The notes under the pieces: generated by a model
The model's database searches: none
Told to the model about the DNA's origin: nothing
Seen by the model: only the letters and a program-made list of their open reading frames with translations
Position numbers and translations under genes: made by a program
DNA from: Tetrapyrgos nigripes
Taxonomy: Eukaryota > Basidiomycota > Agaricomycetes > Agaricales > Campanellaceae
Reading direction: 5' to 3'
Assembly (NCBI GenBank): GCA_013368315.1
Contig: JAACJM010000010.1
Coordinates: 868,001 to 932,000, forward strand
DNA: 64,000 nucleotides
In this document: positions 32,393-43,809 of the stretch, one piece after another
Layout: each line of letters opens with the position of its first letter
Position numbering within the stretch: the stretch's first letter is position 1

Positions 32393-35198
32393 CTATACGT
32401 CACTATCACTCGCATTGCTGTCACTTTCGTCTTGTCCCCAAACTGCAAAAGCTCGGTGGGGTACATACTCTCCCGAACGAGAACGAGAGTGCATCCTACC
32501 CGGGTGTGAAGGATGGCCAACAGTCGGTGTCTTTACATTTTCCAACTCTGACGGATCCCTATCCTTGGGTATCCTGCTTTTGCTGCTGGGTTTACGAGCA
32601 GTGCGTAAGTCGTCACGCGTCCCGTTTCGACCAGTCTCCACATAGCCAGAATCCGATGAGTCCGCGGACACATCAAACTCGACATGACGAGGAGACCCTC
32701 CCGAGGGTAAATGGGGTTCGGGTCCGGCAAATCGATTGGGAGAGTCGATCCCAGAATGCAGCCCAGACCGATTGCGGGATGTTGACCGATGACGTGAACG
32801 TGAACGAGACTTTGAGCTACGTCGAGCAGCAGTCTTCGCCAACATTTGGTGAAGCTGCTCCTCCGCAACAACTTCTTTTGTTTTTTCTTGACCAAGTTGC
32901 TGATCCCTGTCGTTCAAAGCATTGATCGCAGCGGCCTCGGGAGACGAGTCGTCTATATCAAACTTGTCCTCTTCTTCATCAGTAACTTCATCTTCCTCCT
33001 CATCTTCAGGTGTCTCTTCCTGGGTAGATCCCACCCCGGCCTTGGCAAGTTTCTTCTTCCGTTTCATCGCCCCTTCTGGACCCTCCTCCACAACCACAAA
33101 TGATTTCTGTCGTTCGCGTTCGTTCCATTTCAACGTCCTAGATATCGAATGGAACCAATCGGTAGACTGTTTATCGGCACAAACAGTGGGGAAGGGATAT
33201 TTAGAAGCAGTGACTTTGATATGGTCGCCCTCTAAGTAAGAGTGATATTCAGTTTGGGTATAAAGGAGTCAGCCACTCCATACTCACGTTTCAGTTCTAC
33301 TCGACCTCGACCATCGAATGACGCCCATGCCGTGCTTCTTGAATTATAAGGAACACAGATACGCAGTTCCATACTATCCGGAAGAAGCATAGGACGGAAA
33401 GAGAGTGTGTGAGGACAGATGGGAGTAATCAACAAGGCAGGAATTTCAGGGTGAACAAGTGACCCTCCAGCGGACAACTGTTTGCGCGTTAGTCAAGTGA
33501 AGGGACATGCAAACCGTCAAGCTTACAGAATATGCCGTTGACCCAGTAGGTGTGGACACGGTCAGTCCATCAGCTTGTACGGTGGTCATATGGTGCTCGT
33601 CACCTAGAGTAAGGTCAGCAAGCAGGGTCCAACCATTCTCTGCGGAAGACTCACCGAACAGCTCCAGAAGACTGACGTAGGGGCTGGGTCCTCTGTCGAC
33701 AACAAGGTCATTCAATATCTCAAAAGTCTCCACTGGCCTCGTAGTAAAACACATGATTTCCTTGTCTTTACATGCTTTTCCCGGTTCTGAAGTTGGGCCT
33801 CCAGACCAGCCACCTTCAAGAGCTTCCCAACCATCTTGCTCTATATTCCGCATCAGAATCTCGCCCGTCTCACCTTTCTTAACAGCTTTTCTTCCTTTAA
33901 CTTCATTAGCAACCGCGCGGTACACCGTACACGTAAACCGCATGCGCAGGTTGACTCGGATACCAGAATCAATGGCAGAGTCCATGACTGCTTGATGGTC
34001 GGCAAAATCGAAATTGGTCAAGAAGCCGAGAGACCCCAATGCAAACGGTAACACTGGGGGTACGATACGTTGAAATAGCCACGACGTAAAGAGCACTGTC
34101 CCATCGCCTCCAAGCTGGTGAACGACAATCAAAATTAACACCCATGCTGGACAGGGCTAGGCACCAACCGTGATGACAAAGTCAAATAGATGGGGACTTT
34201 GACTACACATGCTGCTTGTCCAATATCGCAATTGACCCTCTTCCTTGAGATAAAATTCATCTTTGGTGGTGGAGGCAGACGACATTGAAGAGAGGGAGTT
34301 GCTACTGGAGGTTCGGCGACGAGGAAATGGAACGAAGAGTCCTGGATGATCACGTTCTATACCCTCGGCGTCGAAACGGCGGGAGGTGCGAAGTTGGTTG
34401 TCGACATAGCTGTAAAACAAGTTATTCAGTATAGAGAACTGAGGACCAGATAGCTATACATACACAACTAAACCACGTTTTTGTCCCGGACGAGGCTTGA
34501 GCATCAGATAGAGTGCTAGTTGTCTAGTAAGCTTGATTAATCTATTATCTCGGGCTTTTGTGATAATGAGGATATTCTGGATGTTAGCGCGTATACGCGC
34601 ACGACCTGAACATATGTTAGACGGATAGAGAATCAGAAGTGAGCCTGAAGAACCTACCCAATTGCTTGCTCAGTTCCCTTACCCCGACCGCTGTCTCTGC
34701 CAACTGCTTAGTCAAGCTTGCCCCGTAGTCATCATCGTCAATGCTGATCGAGTCCGAGCCCGAGGTGGTGTTGGGAGAAGAGTGGTCCGAGTGTGGTTGC
34801 AAAGAAACGGCACTATTCATGCTTTCGCGCTTATTGCGTAGCCATTCCGAAAGAGATGCGCCTTTATCGAGGTGGGAATGCACAAAGCAGGGGGAGTCTA
34901 GCGGTCTGCGGGGACGGCCGTTCACAGCACCGGAGGGGATGGCCGAAGAGTTTGTCGAGGAAGTGGGAGTGATTATATGGTCCTGGGAGTATGGTGACAA
35001 GGAGTCACTGAGCTTTTTCATAAGTTCCGGCGAAGTGTCCTCGACGAGGATGTCGGGATTCCAGCCTGACTGAGCATCGAGATGGAGAGAAGATGGTCTA
35101 CTGCCACGACGGGAAAGCGAGGGACGGATGGATGTGTCTAGAACACCAGGGGTCGTCGGAGGGGTCGAGAACGTCTCGTTATCAGGTGTTGGTAGCAT
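32393..35198 (-). CDS. NAD(+) kinase
   Basis: Phosphorylates NAD to NADP. The Ser/Pro-rich N-terminus starts [20 protein letters not shown]. The catalytic core begins with [20 protein letters not shown]; the nucleotide-binding GGDGT motif is in [20 protein letters not shown] across a splice, then [17 protein letters not shown]. Further on are [20 protein letters not shown], the second conserved NAD-kinase block, and [20 protein letters not shown]. It ends in a charged C-terminal extension with Glu/Asp runs and an RS-rich segment ([15 protein letters not shown]) that is not part of the enzyme fold and looks disordered. About nine introns. No mitochondrial presequence is obvious, so this is probably the cytosolic (Utr1/Yef1-like) form. 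It has a large fungal-type N-extension of about 170 residues. Confidence 0.94.
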
Positions 35199-35445
35199 GA
35201 CGGAAGGAAAGACTGGTGGATAAGATGGGTGAGAGATGTAAAAATTATAAGGCTGCTTCGAGTTGTCCAGACGACATCACATCTGAATCACACCTTGTAT
35301 CACGTTCTCAAGACTATGAACGTTTAACGGCAGCCTACAATTGCAACAAAATATAGCTAGGAACTAAGTACATGCCATGACAATACGTGTACGCGTCCCG
35401 TTCCCATCGCTTGGGCTTGTTTACTCAGACTACAGTACCCACCCG

Positions 35446-36808
35446 CTAAAAGAACACCGTGTCTCTGAGCACAAACCGCTCTAATTTGCGATAGTCGCCT
35501 CGATCTTTGGCAACGCTCCAAAGCCACATATCAATGTCTGGCAGCCTGATTTCCTTCATCCAAGTCGGATCCTCCATCTGGTTCGCCACCTTGAACATCA
35601 ACTCACACGCCTCGATGGCCCCCGCGCGCAGAATGTATGCCTGATCTGAGGTAACGATGGGACCATCATCCGGTAGTTGATTGGATCCATCAGGAGGCAA
35701 TGCAGGAGGATGGCCCAACAAGCTATCGAGCTTTTCAGGTGAACGAGTATCCACAAAAAGATGCGATAGCATTGATGAAGATGAGACGCCCATCACCCCC
35801 AGATGAATTAGTAGAGAGGGTAAAACGTTGTCTGAAAACACGGGGAGATGCGATGTATCGCAAATTGGGAAAGGGGGCGACGTTATTGTGCCGAATCGCA
35901 CAGTGACCGCATGGATCAAAAATAGTGCCTTGAGAAAATGGTTAGTTCAGACGATAGTCCGCCACAGTTAGCTATAAAAATACCTTTTTGAAGCAGTACA
36001 CGTCTGGATGACCATTAGTAGCAGCTGGAGCTTGGTACAAACAAGACCGACCTTGACCATTGACCACAGCCATGTCTTGGAAGGCCGGTAAAAATCGGAC
36101 GAGCTACGGTCACTGATGAACGCATTGAGCGCAGAGTGAGCCAAAAAGACATACCTTTTCCAGCACAGTCTCTACATCAGCATTAGCTTTCTGGCTCGAT
36201 GCTTTCACTCGTGCCCCTTCTTTCAATGATTCTGCAACAAAGGTTCCCAGATCTGGGTAGCCTGCTTCTGTGAGCAGCTTCCCAGTCTGATTCAAGACGC
36301 CAGTGATCAATTTGACAAGCTGATAAAGAGGGCCACCAAGTTCGCCGACAGTGACCCCTGGGATGCTTTCGTGAGGTTTTTCAACATGAATACTGACCCC
36401 CATGAGCTCCGCAATTTTTCCCGTTGCAATGTTTTGCATGCCCTTTGCAGAAAGGAGGTCATCTTCATCAGCAGAAGACGAGATGAACATGCCGAAAACA
36501 AGTGCCCGAATACAATCCCAAGCTCCTCGACCAGCGCTCCGATGAAGAGGTACTCTGTACCCAGAGCCAAAATTCAACAGTGACATTACAGAGATGAGAT
36601 TGAGCTCAGCAAGGGGAGAAGGGAAATTGAGAGGCAAAGCTAGACCATGGACTTTGCTGACTCTTTGGAAAGAAGATATAAAGGCTGGCGAAGAAAGCAG
36701 ACGCGTAATTGCATCCGATTCAATCTTTATTCCGCTCCGAACACGTAGAGAATGGGCAGAGCTACGGATTGAATCCAGATAAGAGCCAGATGGAGGAAGC
36801 GAAGCCAT
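35446..36808 (-). CDS. QNG1: Queuosine salvage protein (DUF2419, queuosine 5'-phosphate N-glycosylase type)
   Basis: Members release queuine base from queuosine phosphate so that it can be re-used for tRNA modification; fungi of this type cannot make queuine and must salvage it. From the ATG at 36808: MASLPPSGSYLDSIRSSAHS, LSSPAFISSFQRVSKVHGLA, PLNFPSPLAELNLISVMSLL and NFGSGYRVPLH. This last block (N-F-G-S-G-Y-R) is the family's N-terminal signature. Later: LVRFLPAFQDMAVVNGQ, YCFKKALFLIHAVTVRFG, LPVFSDNVLPSLLIHLGVMG, RAGAIEACELMFK and the C-terminal DIDMWLWSVAKDRGDYRKLE. Three introns. Length about 420 residues, normal. The start lies only 25 bases from the divergent AIM41-like ATG. Confidence 0.9.
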
Positions 36809-36833
36809 TTGTGAGTCACATGCGCTTCAAACA

Positions 36834-37518
36834 ATGTTCAGAAGAACCATCGCGACCCAGATTTGTCGGTGTAGGTTATACAGTACGTCTGGCCCAGAAA
36901 TCCGAGATGCTTTACTTGCACGCGTCAAGGAGGCCATGAAGGTCGGTTTTGTCCCTAGGAATCGTTGAACCCAGTAATCTGAAGTGAGGATGTACAGGCA
37001 AAAGACACGTCTACGTCAACCACGCTGCGAGTAAGTCCCTCTACTTGTCCTCACTGACACGCTGATCAATGCTTCTCATAGTCCATTCTGGCAGAAATCA
37101 ATGCAGCAGACAAGACTTCTGACTCGAAAATTTCTTCTTCAGCTGTCATAAGCATTCTCAGAAAAGCAACTGCACGACGAGTACGCGTCAAATGTTTTCC
37201 AGTATCACAAGCGCTAACCCATGTATCTAGCAAGACGCCGCTGAACAGTATACTCAAGCATCGCGTCCCGACTTGGCAGAAAAGGAACTCCGTGAAGTGA
37301 ATCTTCTCTCTGAATTCCTACCTCCCCTTCTGTCAGAAGCAGATATCGACTCCAACATTCGCGACGCACTCACTACCCTCGGTCTTAATCCACCGGTAAA
37401 TGATCGAAAAGTCCTCGGACAACTCTTCAAGCAATTCTATTCCAAAGTAGACCGAGCCCTAGTCGATACGGAAGTAGTGAAGAAACGCGCAGAGATCATT
37501 GCAGCAGGCTCTCCGTGA
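36834..37518 (+). CDS. AIM41: GatB/YqeY-domain mitochondrial protein (AIM41-like)
   Basis: YqeY-domain proteins resemble the tail domain of the tRNA-dependent amidotransferase GatB; the yeast mitochondrial member is Aim41, of unclear role. Exons joined from the ATG at 36834 give MFRRTIATQICRCRLYSTSG, a short Arg-rich mitochondrial presequence, then PEIRDALLARVKEAMKAKDT, RSILAEINAADKTSDSKISS, AVISILRKATARR, QDAAEQYTQASRPDLAEKEL, and EFLPPLLSEADIDSNIRDAL. The stop TGA is at 37516-37518. Four short introns. The order LxxKEAMKAKD, TLRxxLxEIxxADK, ILRKxxxxR, AEKELxExxLLxEFLPPxLS matches YqeY throughout. About 180 residues. Confidence 0.9.
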
Positions 37519-37633
37519 TTGACAACTTCCTAATATCATGTCTAGACTATGTTCATATAGAAATATTGTACTTAGCGCTGCACTTACAAAAGTATGCTAA
37601 TAAAACCTGCTCAATCAATTATAACACTACTAA

Positions 37634-40276
37634 CTATGCAGAAGCTGCTGGCGGATCCCTAGTCTCGTTCTGGCTTTCCTCCGACCGCTCACCCTGGACA
37701 ACGGGGTTGGTGCTTTGACCTGTTGGCGAAGTAGGCAGCGCACTCCTCATCCGCATGAGCTCGTCAATACAGTGATATACTGCTGTCGATACCCCTTCAA
37801 GCACTCTCAGCCTCTCGTCAATTGCTTCCCTTGTCAATCGGTCCAGACTAGCCAGTTGTTCATCAGTCAATGTCGGAGGCAAGGAGGTGATGGAGGTCTG
37901 TGCATCTCCCATTCCATGAGTACTAGACGCAGGTACCACATCTGTTGTTTCGCGGGAATGAGGATTGAAAGGCTGTGGCAAATTGATGGTGGAGGTACCA
38001 CCTATCGGATCTGTCTGGAGCATTGGTGTCCCTTCCAGGTCAATATCAGATAAAGGAATTAAAGTTGGTATGTCTAGGCGCTGGGATTGTCCTGGCGGTT
38101 CAGGAGATTCTGCAGGTATTGTGGAGGCACCCGAGTTTATTTGTGGAACAGAAGGATCAGGCGTCGGAACTCCACTAGCGGCAGACGCAGTGGGGGTAGA
38201 AGGGGACAGACGTGGTGGTAGATTGACATTTTGTAAGCCCATTCGTCGAGCAGCAGCTTGGGCAGCAGCTTCTCGAGGACTTAATGCAGGAGAAGGGTCA
38301 GAAGCTTGCTCCGCAGGTATACTGACGTTATCATTTTGGGCGACGTTCTGGCCGTTAATTGCACTTCCATTTGCTTGCTCGGGAAGGGAAGCAGCTGGCG
38401 GTTCATTGGCTGGACCAGGGCCTCGCTGAGGCCACGGTTGCCACACGCCCCCAGGGCCTTGGAAGCCATCGAACTGAGGAGGTGGTTGGAGAGGCTGTGG
38501 TGCTTGGTCATCTCGAGGATTGTGACCTTGGTCTCGGGGAAGTTGGTATTGAATGTTGTACTGAATGACCACTCCGTTCTGTCCAGCGTTTACGACATTT
38601 GGGATGACATTCCTTCCACGAGCACCAAGAGGCGGAGGTTGAACACCAAAGATTCGGCCCACAAGACCGACCGGATTGTTCCCAGCTTGACCATCCTGAG
38701 CGCCAGGTCGAACGAAGGGGTTCGGCTGAGGCATGGCTCCCTGCTGTGGGGCAGGACCAGCAGCAGGCCTCACAGGACGCTGGGTTTGTGTGCCCTCGTC
38801 TTCCAACACATTTCGGCGACTAGAGAAGGAAAATCTGTAAGTTACGGCTTGATGACAAAAAGGTGGCTGAGCTTACCAAGTTGGACAACTCTGCTGACGC
38901 TCCAACCACGCTCGGAGACAATGGAAGTGGAATATATGGCCACAGGGTAATTTTTTGGGCGTCATGTTAGGGCCTTCTACCGCGGCGGGCGTTTGTGGTG
39001 CATCAGCTGCTGGTCTGGGATCCGGGAGAATCATTTCTTCTCGACAGATGATACATGTATGATCGGACATTGCAGTCAATTCCTCTTGCGTAGCATTAGG
39101 ATACCGTTGATCCATGTTCCGAGTGGCGGTCTGGTATCGATGGAGAGCACGAAGACGCGTAATGAAAGATCGAGCGGTGATATACACATCTCGGACAATG
39201 TTAAGGGGAAGCCCGTAGTAGGCGATGATAATTGTGAAGAACAGGAGATAAGTTGTTAACTTGAAAAAGTCTAGAAGCACGGGAAAGCATCAGAAACCAG
39301 CTAGAGAGTCAAAATAAAAATGCCGTACCTGTTGCTAACTCAATGTAGAACACCCACATGCTCTTATTCTCCCAAGGAGGAGCATTTTCACCACCTCTTT
39401 GCCCTGCACGACGGAAGTCGTACGCAGACAAGAGATACTTTGCGATTGTGTTTGTGACACTGGCCATCAGAATTCCATACTATGAAGAAAAGGTCATTCA
39501 AGTGAGCAAATGATGACTGGCGATGTATATACCTCGCTGGCAAATAAAACCATTCCTCCGACCTTGGCATTTGCAAGAGTACTTTCAACCGCAACCAAGA
39601 ACATAATAAAGTCCGTCATCCATAAAATGGCGAACAAGATTGTCATTCTGAGATGAAAAAGGAGGGGAGGCCCTGGATATGGTCTTTGATCCATCTTTGG
39701 TACACACGTCAGTATAATTCCGAGGAAAGAAGTACACCTCTTACCCATTCAATGCGATCACTTGCTAGCCAGTGGAAGGATTTGACGAAGAGTAGAAATC
39801 CGAACATTAAGGCAAAGGAAATGTCGAATTCATCCCTAAAGATTGTAAATGCCAACAAAGACTCGGTGATGAAGAACCAAAGACGATCATAAAGCCTCTG
39901 CAGGACCTGGTTAGAAACAAGCTCTGAGTCGGAATAATTGCAACGTACCTCCACTTCATTGGGCCGGAGCGAACCAAAGAATATTCTCTGCACAATATGA
40001 CCCCCAAGGAGTGCAAGAAGGAAGGAGAAATTTGCCAGGACCTATAACGGTTTAGAAAGCATACAACTTGTACAGAAACTGACGAACGAGAACGCTCCGG
40101 CTGCTCTTGGAGAGGTAAATTGCTACAGAATAGAAGTTGCTGTGGTTCTGTAGAGCATTGAGGATGGCGACAAGAACGCCTATAGTTGAGACAAGAGCAT
40201 AGACGGCGATTCTATGAGAAGTGACTGAAGCTAGGATGGCTTGCGAGGTGCGCCTTGCGAGTTGTTGAAGAGGCAT
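37634..40276 (-). CDS. HRD1: HRD1/synoviolin-type ER ubiquitin ligase
   Basis: A multi-spanning RING E3 of the ER membrane that ubiquitinates misfolded proteins during ER-associated degradation. The N-terminus reads MPLQQLARRTSQAILASVTS with the first helix VYALVSTIGVLVAILNAL. Family blocks follow: FFGSLRPNEVERLYDRLWFF, ESLLAFTIFRDEFDISFALM, FGFLLFVKSFHWLASDRIEW and TYLLFFTIIIAYYGLPLNIV. The RING-H2 finger is CIICREEM...[24 protein letters not shown], with its last pair split by an intron. A disordered Pro/Gln-rich tail of nearly 400 residues completes it and is longer than in yeast. About seven introns. The ATG at 40276 has good context. It is transcribed divergently from the amidohydrolase gene, 124 bases apart. 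Confidence 0.95.
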
Positions 40277-40400
40277 ATTACACGTGTGACGTGTCCCGTA
40301 ATACGTATGAGATCCGTCGCTTCACTGGGCGCTAATGCTTTCCGTATAGACGCCCGTTTTAACAGCTTTAAAAACTTCCTCTTCCCAGACTTCCCGAAAA

Positions 40401-43085
40401 ATGCCTGTCTCAAAGCCCACCCCCCCACAGGGAGTGGGAAGCACAGGGAGCGAGCACGCCTCTGTTGTCCAGACGGATTCGAGTCATTCTGGTCTGTTCA
40501 GACTGAGTTGGCCCTTGTTGCTTGCCCCTATCCTTGCTGGCATTGTTTTCAACCTGAAATCGTATGTTTTTCAAGACAGTCCGCCAGGCTCGTACGCGCT
40601 TTGCACTCCAGATGGTAAAAATGTGTACACCGTGGACGCCCGCAATACTCGCGCACAGTGTATCCTGGTTCATAAAGCCATGATTGTGGATACAGGCTCT
40701 CTAGGTCAGTATCCGTATTGTCAACCCGTGCCCAGAAGTTTGTTCAACATGGCCTCCCCAGAACAAATCCAGAGTCATTGGGAAAACTCTGTCGTTCTGC
40801 ATGGCGTTTACACCCACAAACCCCTTCCCGTTCGTTGGACCAAACCCGGATCAATCATCGTCCCTGGCCTTGCTGGTCAGTCTGGCAATATTCATGACGG
40901 CAACGATGTATTCTGATTTTGAGCACAGATTCTCATGCTCATATCCTTGAATACGGAGCCAGTCAACAGCTGCCTCTTGAAGGAACCAAGTCAATTAACG
41001 GTACGTCCCTTTCCTTTCCGATACCGCGTAACGCCTCACTCTCCGTTGCAGAGACTGTCCAACGTGTCAGGGACTACATCAACGCTAATCCAGATGTCAA
41101 AGCAGACAAGTCTATGTACATCTTGGGTGGTGGTTGGGATCACACTGTGTGGCCCACAAGTGGGTGGCCTTCAGCTGTAAGTTTATTTTATCATTGCCTA
41201 TCTCGTTCTATTTCTCATTTTTACGCAGGCGGATCTTGACGCAGATCCTATCATTCGGGATCGCCCTATCGTCTTGCAGAGTAAGGATTGTCATGCCCTG
41301 TGGGTCTCTTCCGCAGCGCTTGAAGGCAGTTTACCCTTCCCTTCGGAGGTCGAAGGTGGTGTCATAGTCCGCGATGAATCTGGCCGACCCACTGGTATTT
41401 ATATCCGCATGTTCTGCCTGTGACATATCTGATCTCATGTAATACAAGGTACGCTCTTGGACAATGCCCAAGAATTGCTGCGTCAGCCTAAACTCAACGA
41501 ACGGGACCTCATGCAGCGGTTTAAAATCACAGTTGAACATGCTGTGAAGCATGGTTTGACATCTATACATGATGCAGGTTTGGATCCTTCCTCCCTAGAG
41601 TTCTTCAAGAGGTAGTAGGTTCTGGTTTTCCATCTTGTAAGCATATTTCTGACAATTCCGGTGCCAGGCAAGCGGATATCGGCACTTTGCCTGTAGGTTC
41701 ATGAAGTCTCAAACTTTCCCCTTGGAACTGACGTGCTCTAGATCCGCATATATGGCATGAGATTCTTCGATGAAAATGGGGAATACTGGGGAAATATCAC
41801 TGAACCACTTATCGCCTACAATGATGGAAGACTCACTGCCCGCAGCGTGAAAATTTTTGCTGATGGTACGTTCAGAACCCGTCCTCAGATGATATCAGCT
41901 GAAGTGATGTGACAGGTGCGCTACGAACCGGAGGAGCTGCTGTAAGCTGTTTCCACATCATCCCATGTACTCCAATATTTGACCTCCGCTACAGCTTTAT
42001 GAACCTTACGCGGATAACCCTTCCACTAACGGGTTCATGCGTCTGGATGAAGAAGTTTTATTCAAATACATCCCCCTTTTCTTGCGAGATGGATGGCAAG
42101 TGGTCAGTTGGTGTCTACACATTTAGCATGCCGTTTTCATAGATCTTTCTGATGACAGAATGTCCATGCCATTGGCGACCGTGCCAATGGAATTGTTGTC
42201 GACGCATTTGAGGCTTCTCTTGCACGAGCCAATGTCACTGCTTTGCGACCTCGTCTCGAACATGCTCAAATGATGACCAAAGAAGATATGGCGAGGCTCG
42301 GGAAGCTTGGAGGTAATTATAGGGTCTGCATTTAAAAGGGATTCACCTGAAGAGTTATTTCAGTGATCGCCAGTGTGCAGCCTACTCATGCGTAAGTATC
42401 CATGTCTTCCAATGCCTGCTCCCTGATTCTGAATCTTGAAGAACAGGATTAGTGACATGTGGTATGCCGAGCAACGCCTGGTAAGGGCCGCTTGCCATAG
42501 TGCTGAATGCCAGCTGATTCGCAGTATAGGGTCCTGAGAGGGTGAAAAACCTCTATGCGTTCAGAACTCTTATTGACAGTGGAGCAAGAATCGCGCTCGG
42601 AAGTGACTTTCCTGTCGAGAGTATGAACCCTTTGTCTGGATTCTACGCTGCTGTGTCTCGTTTGTCCCCGGATGGGGAATCACCTCATGGTCCAGACGGA
42701 TGGTAGGTCACTGCCATGAAGTGCCGGGTCGCACACCTACTGATACCTTACTCTCTTGAATCCGAAGGTTCCCAGACCAGCGCTTGACGCGTCTTGAGGC
42801 GCTCAGAGGTTCGTCTTTGATATTTCCGTTGGTCTCGTTCCTGTCAAGCTTGGGAAACGAGACGTGGCTTGATAACTTTGATCTAACCTGTCTACAACAG
42901 GGATGACTATCGATCCAGCTTACGCATCCTTCTCGGAATCCTTTCTAGGTTCTTTGGAATCTAGTAAGCGCGCAGACTTCGTTGTGTTGTCTCAAGACAT
43001 TATGGAAGTTCCTATCAACAAGATTCTTGATACCAAAGTACTTGCCACGGTCATTGATGGCGAAGCAGTATATGGTGGTATCTGA
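40401..43085 (+). CDS. YtcJ-type amidohydrolase with N-terminal membrane anchor
   Basis: A metal-dependent hydrolase of the amidohydrolase_3 family. The N-terminus [20 protein letters not shown] precedes one hydrophobic helix, [18 protein letters not shown], so the enzyme is probably anchored with the catalytic domain on the far side of a membrane. The metal site reads [19 protein letters not shown] (HxH), then [91 protein letters not shown] and [18 protein letters not shown]. The end is [20 protein letters not shown] and TGA at 43085. It has more than ten introns. This family hydrolyses cyclic ureas or N-acyl compounds; the substrate is unknown. All metal-ligand His and Asp positions I can recognise are intact. 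Confidence 0.9.
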
Positions 43086-43809
43086 ATCTGCCACCTTTTC
43101 ATTATATCCTTTTTCTGTTCTTCGCTCTGCTTTCTCTTCTCAGCAGTGGCAGAGGCACCCCCTTCGCTGCTGGTGAATCAGGTGAATCAATTTTCTCATT
43201 CTCTATTCTCTATCTCGAATTTTGTATGCGTTCTGCCTTTCTTCCTTTCTTCCTGTCCCTTCACCGCGATTTTTTCAAGGATCTTTCATCCTTTCATCCT
43301 CATTGTAGTTTGTAAGGTCCTGGTCAATCTCCGTCATTTACCCGTTTTGTCTGCTTGTTTTACCCGTACATGCATATGGCAAGCTCTGAATCATTCCTTT
43401 TCGCTCCGTGCTATACACTGTTCTAGGCCTCTGATTATGTGCTTCTCTCTTCTCAAGTGGTCGCTTTGGGGGGCCATTGTACCATTATTGGTGTCCATGA
43501 TCCCGTTTAGTTCTCACTTGGCTATATCCTACCCTTCACACCACCGTGATCTGCTATGAAGTGCTTCGGGGGCGACAATGATCGTGTCTTCAATACATAA
43601 CCCTTTAGCACTTACTTTGTATATTAGTCACCTCAAGTCACCTGAACAAATCGTTATACGTCCTTGTTTACAGTATCGGTACGATAAGAAATTAGACCAC
43701 AGCAATGGCGAGTAGATAGTCTACTACACAATCTAAGAAGCTCGAAAGCGATTTGCTACTGTATGTGCAGATTCCCAGCACATTCTATATTGTTGCTCTG
43801 TTCAATCAG
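43086..43809. other. Convergent spacer, pyrimidine-rich on plus strand
   Basis: About 720 bases between the converging stops of the amidohydrolase and RDH54. It is rich in TTC/TCT on the plus strand, with a 137-codon open frame (43146-43559) that looks like an accidental product of the pyrimidine bias rather than a gene. No splice chain or domain. Confidence 0.5.

Noticed and set aside
43146..43559. 137-codon plus-strand open frame after the amidohydrolase gene
   Set aside because: Composition follows a pyrimidine-rich 3' region (Phe/Ser/Leu/Cys-heavy), no domain, no splice context; most likely untranslated sequence.
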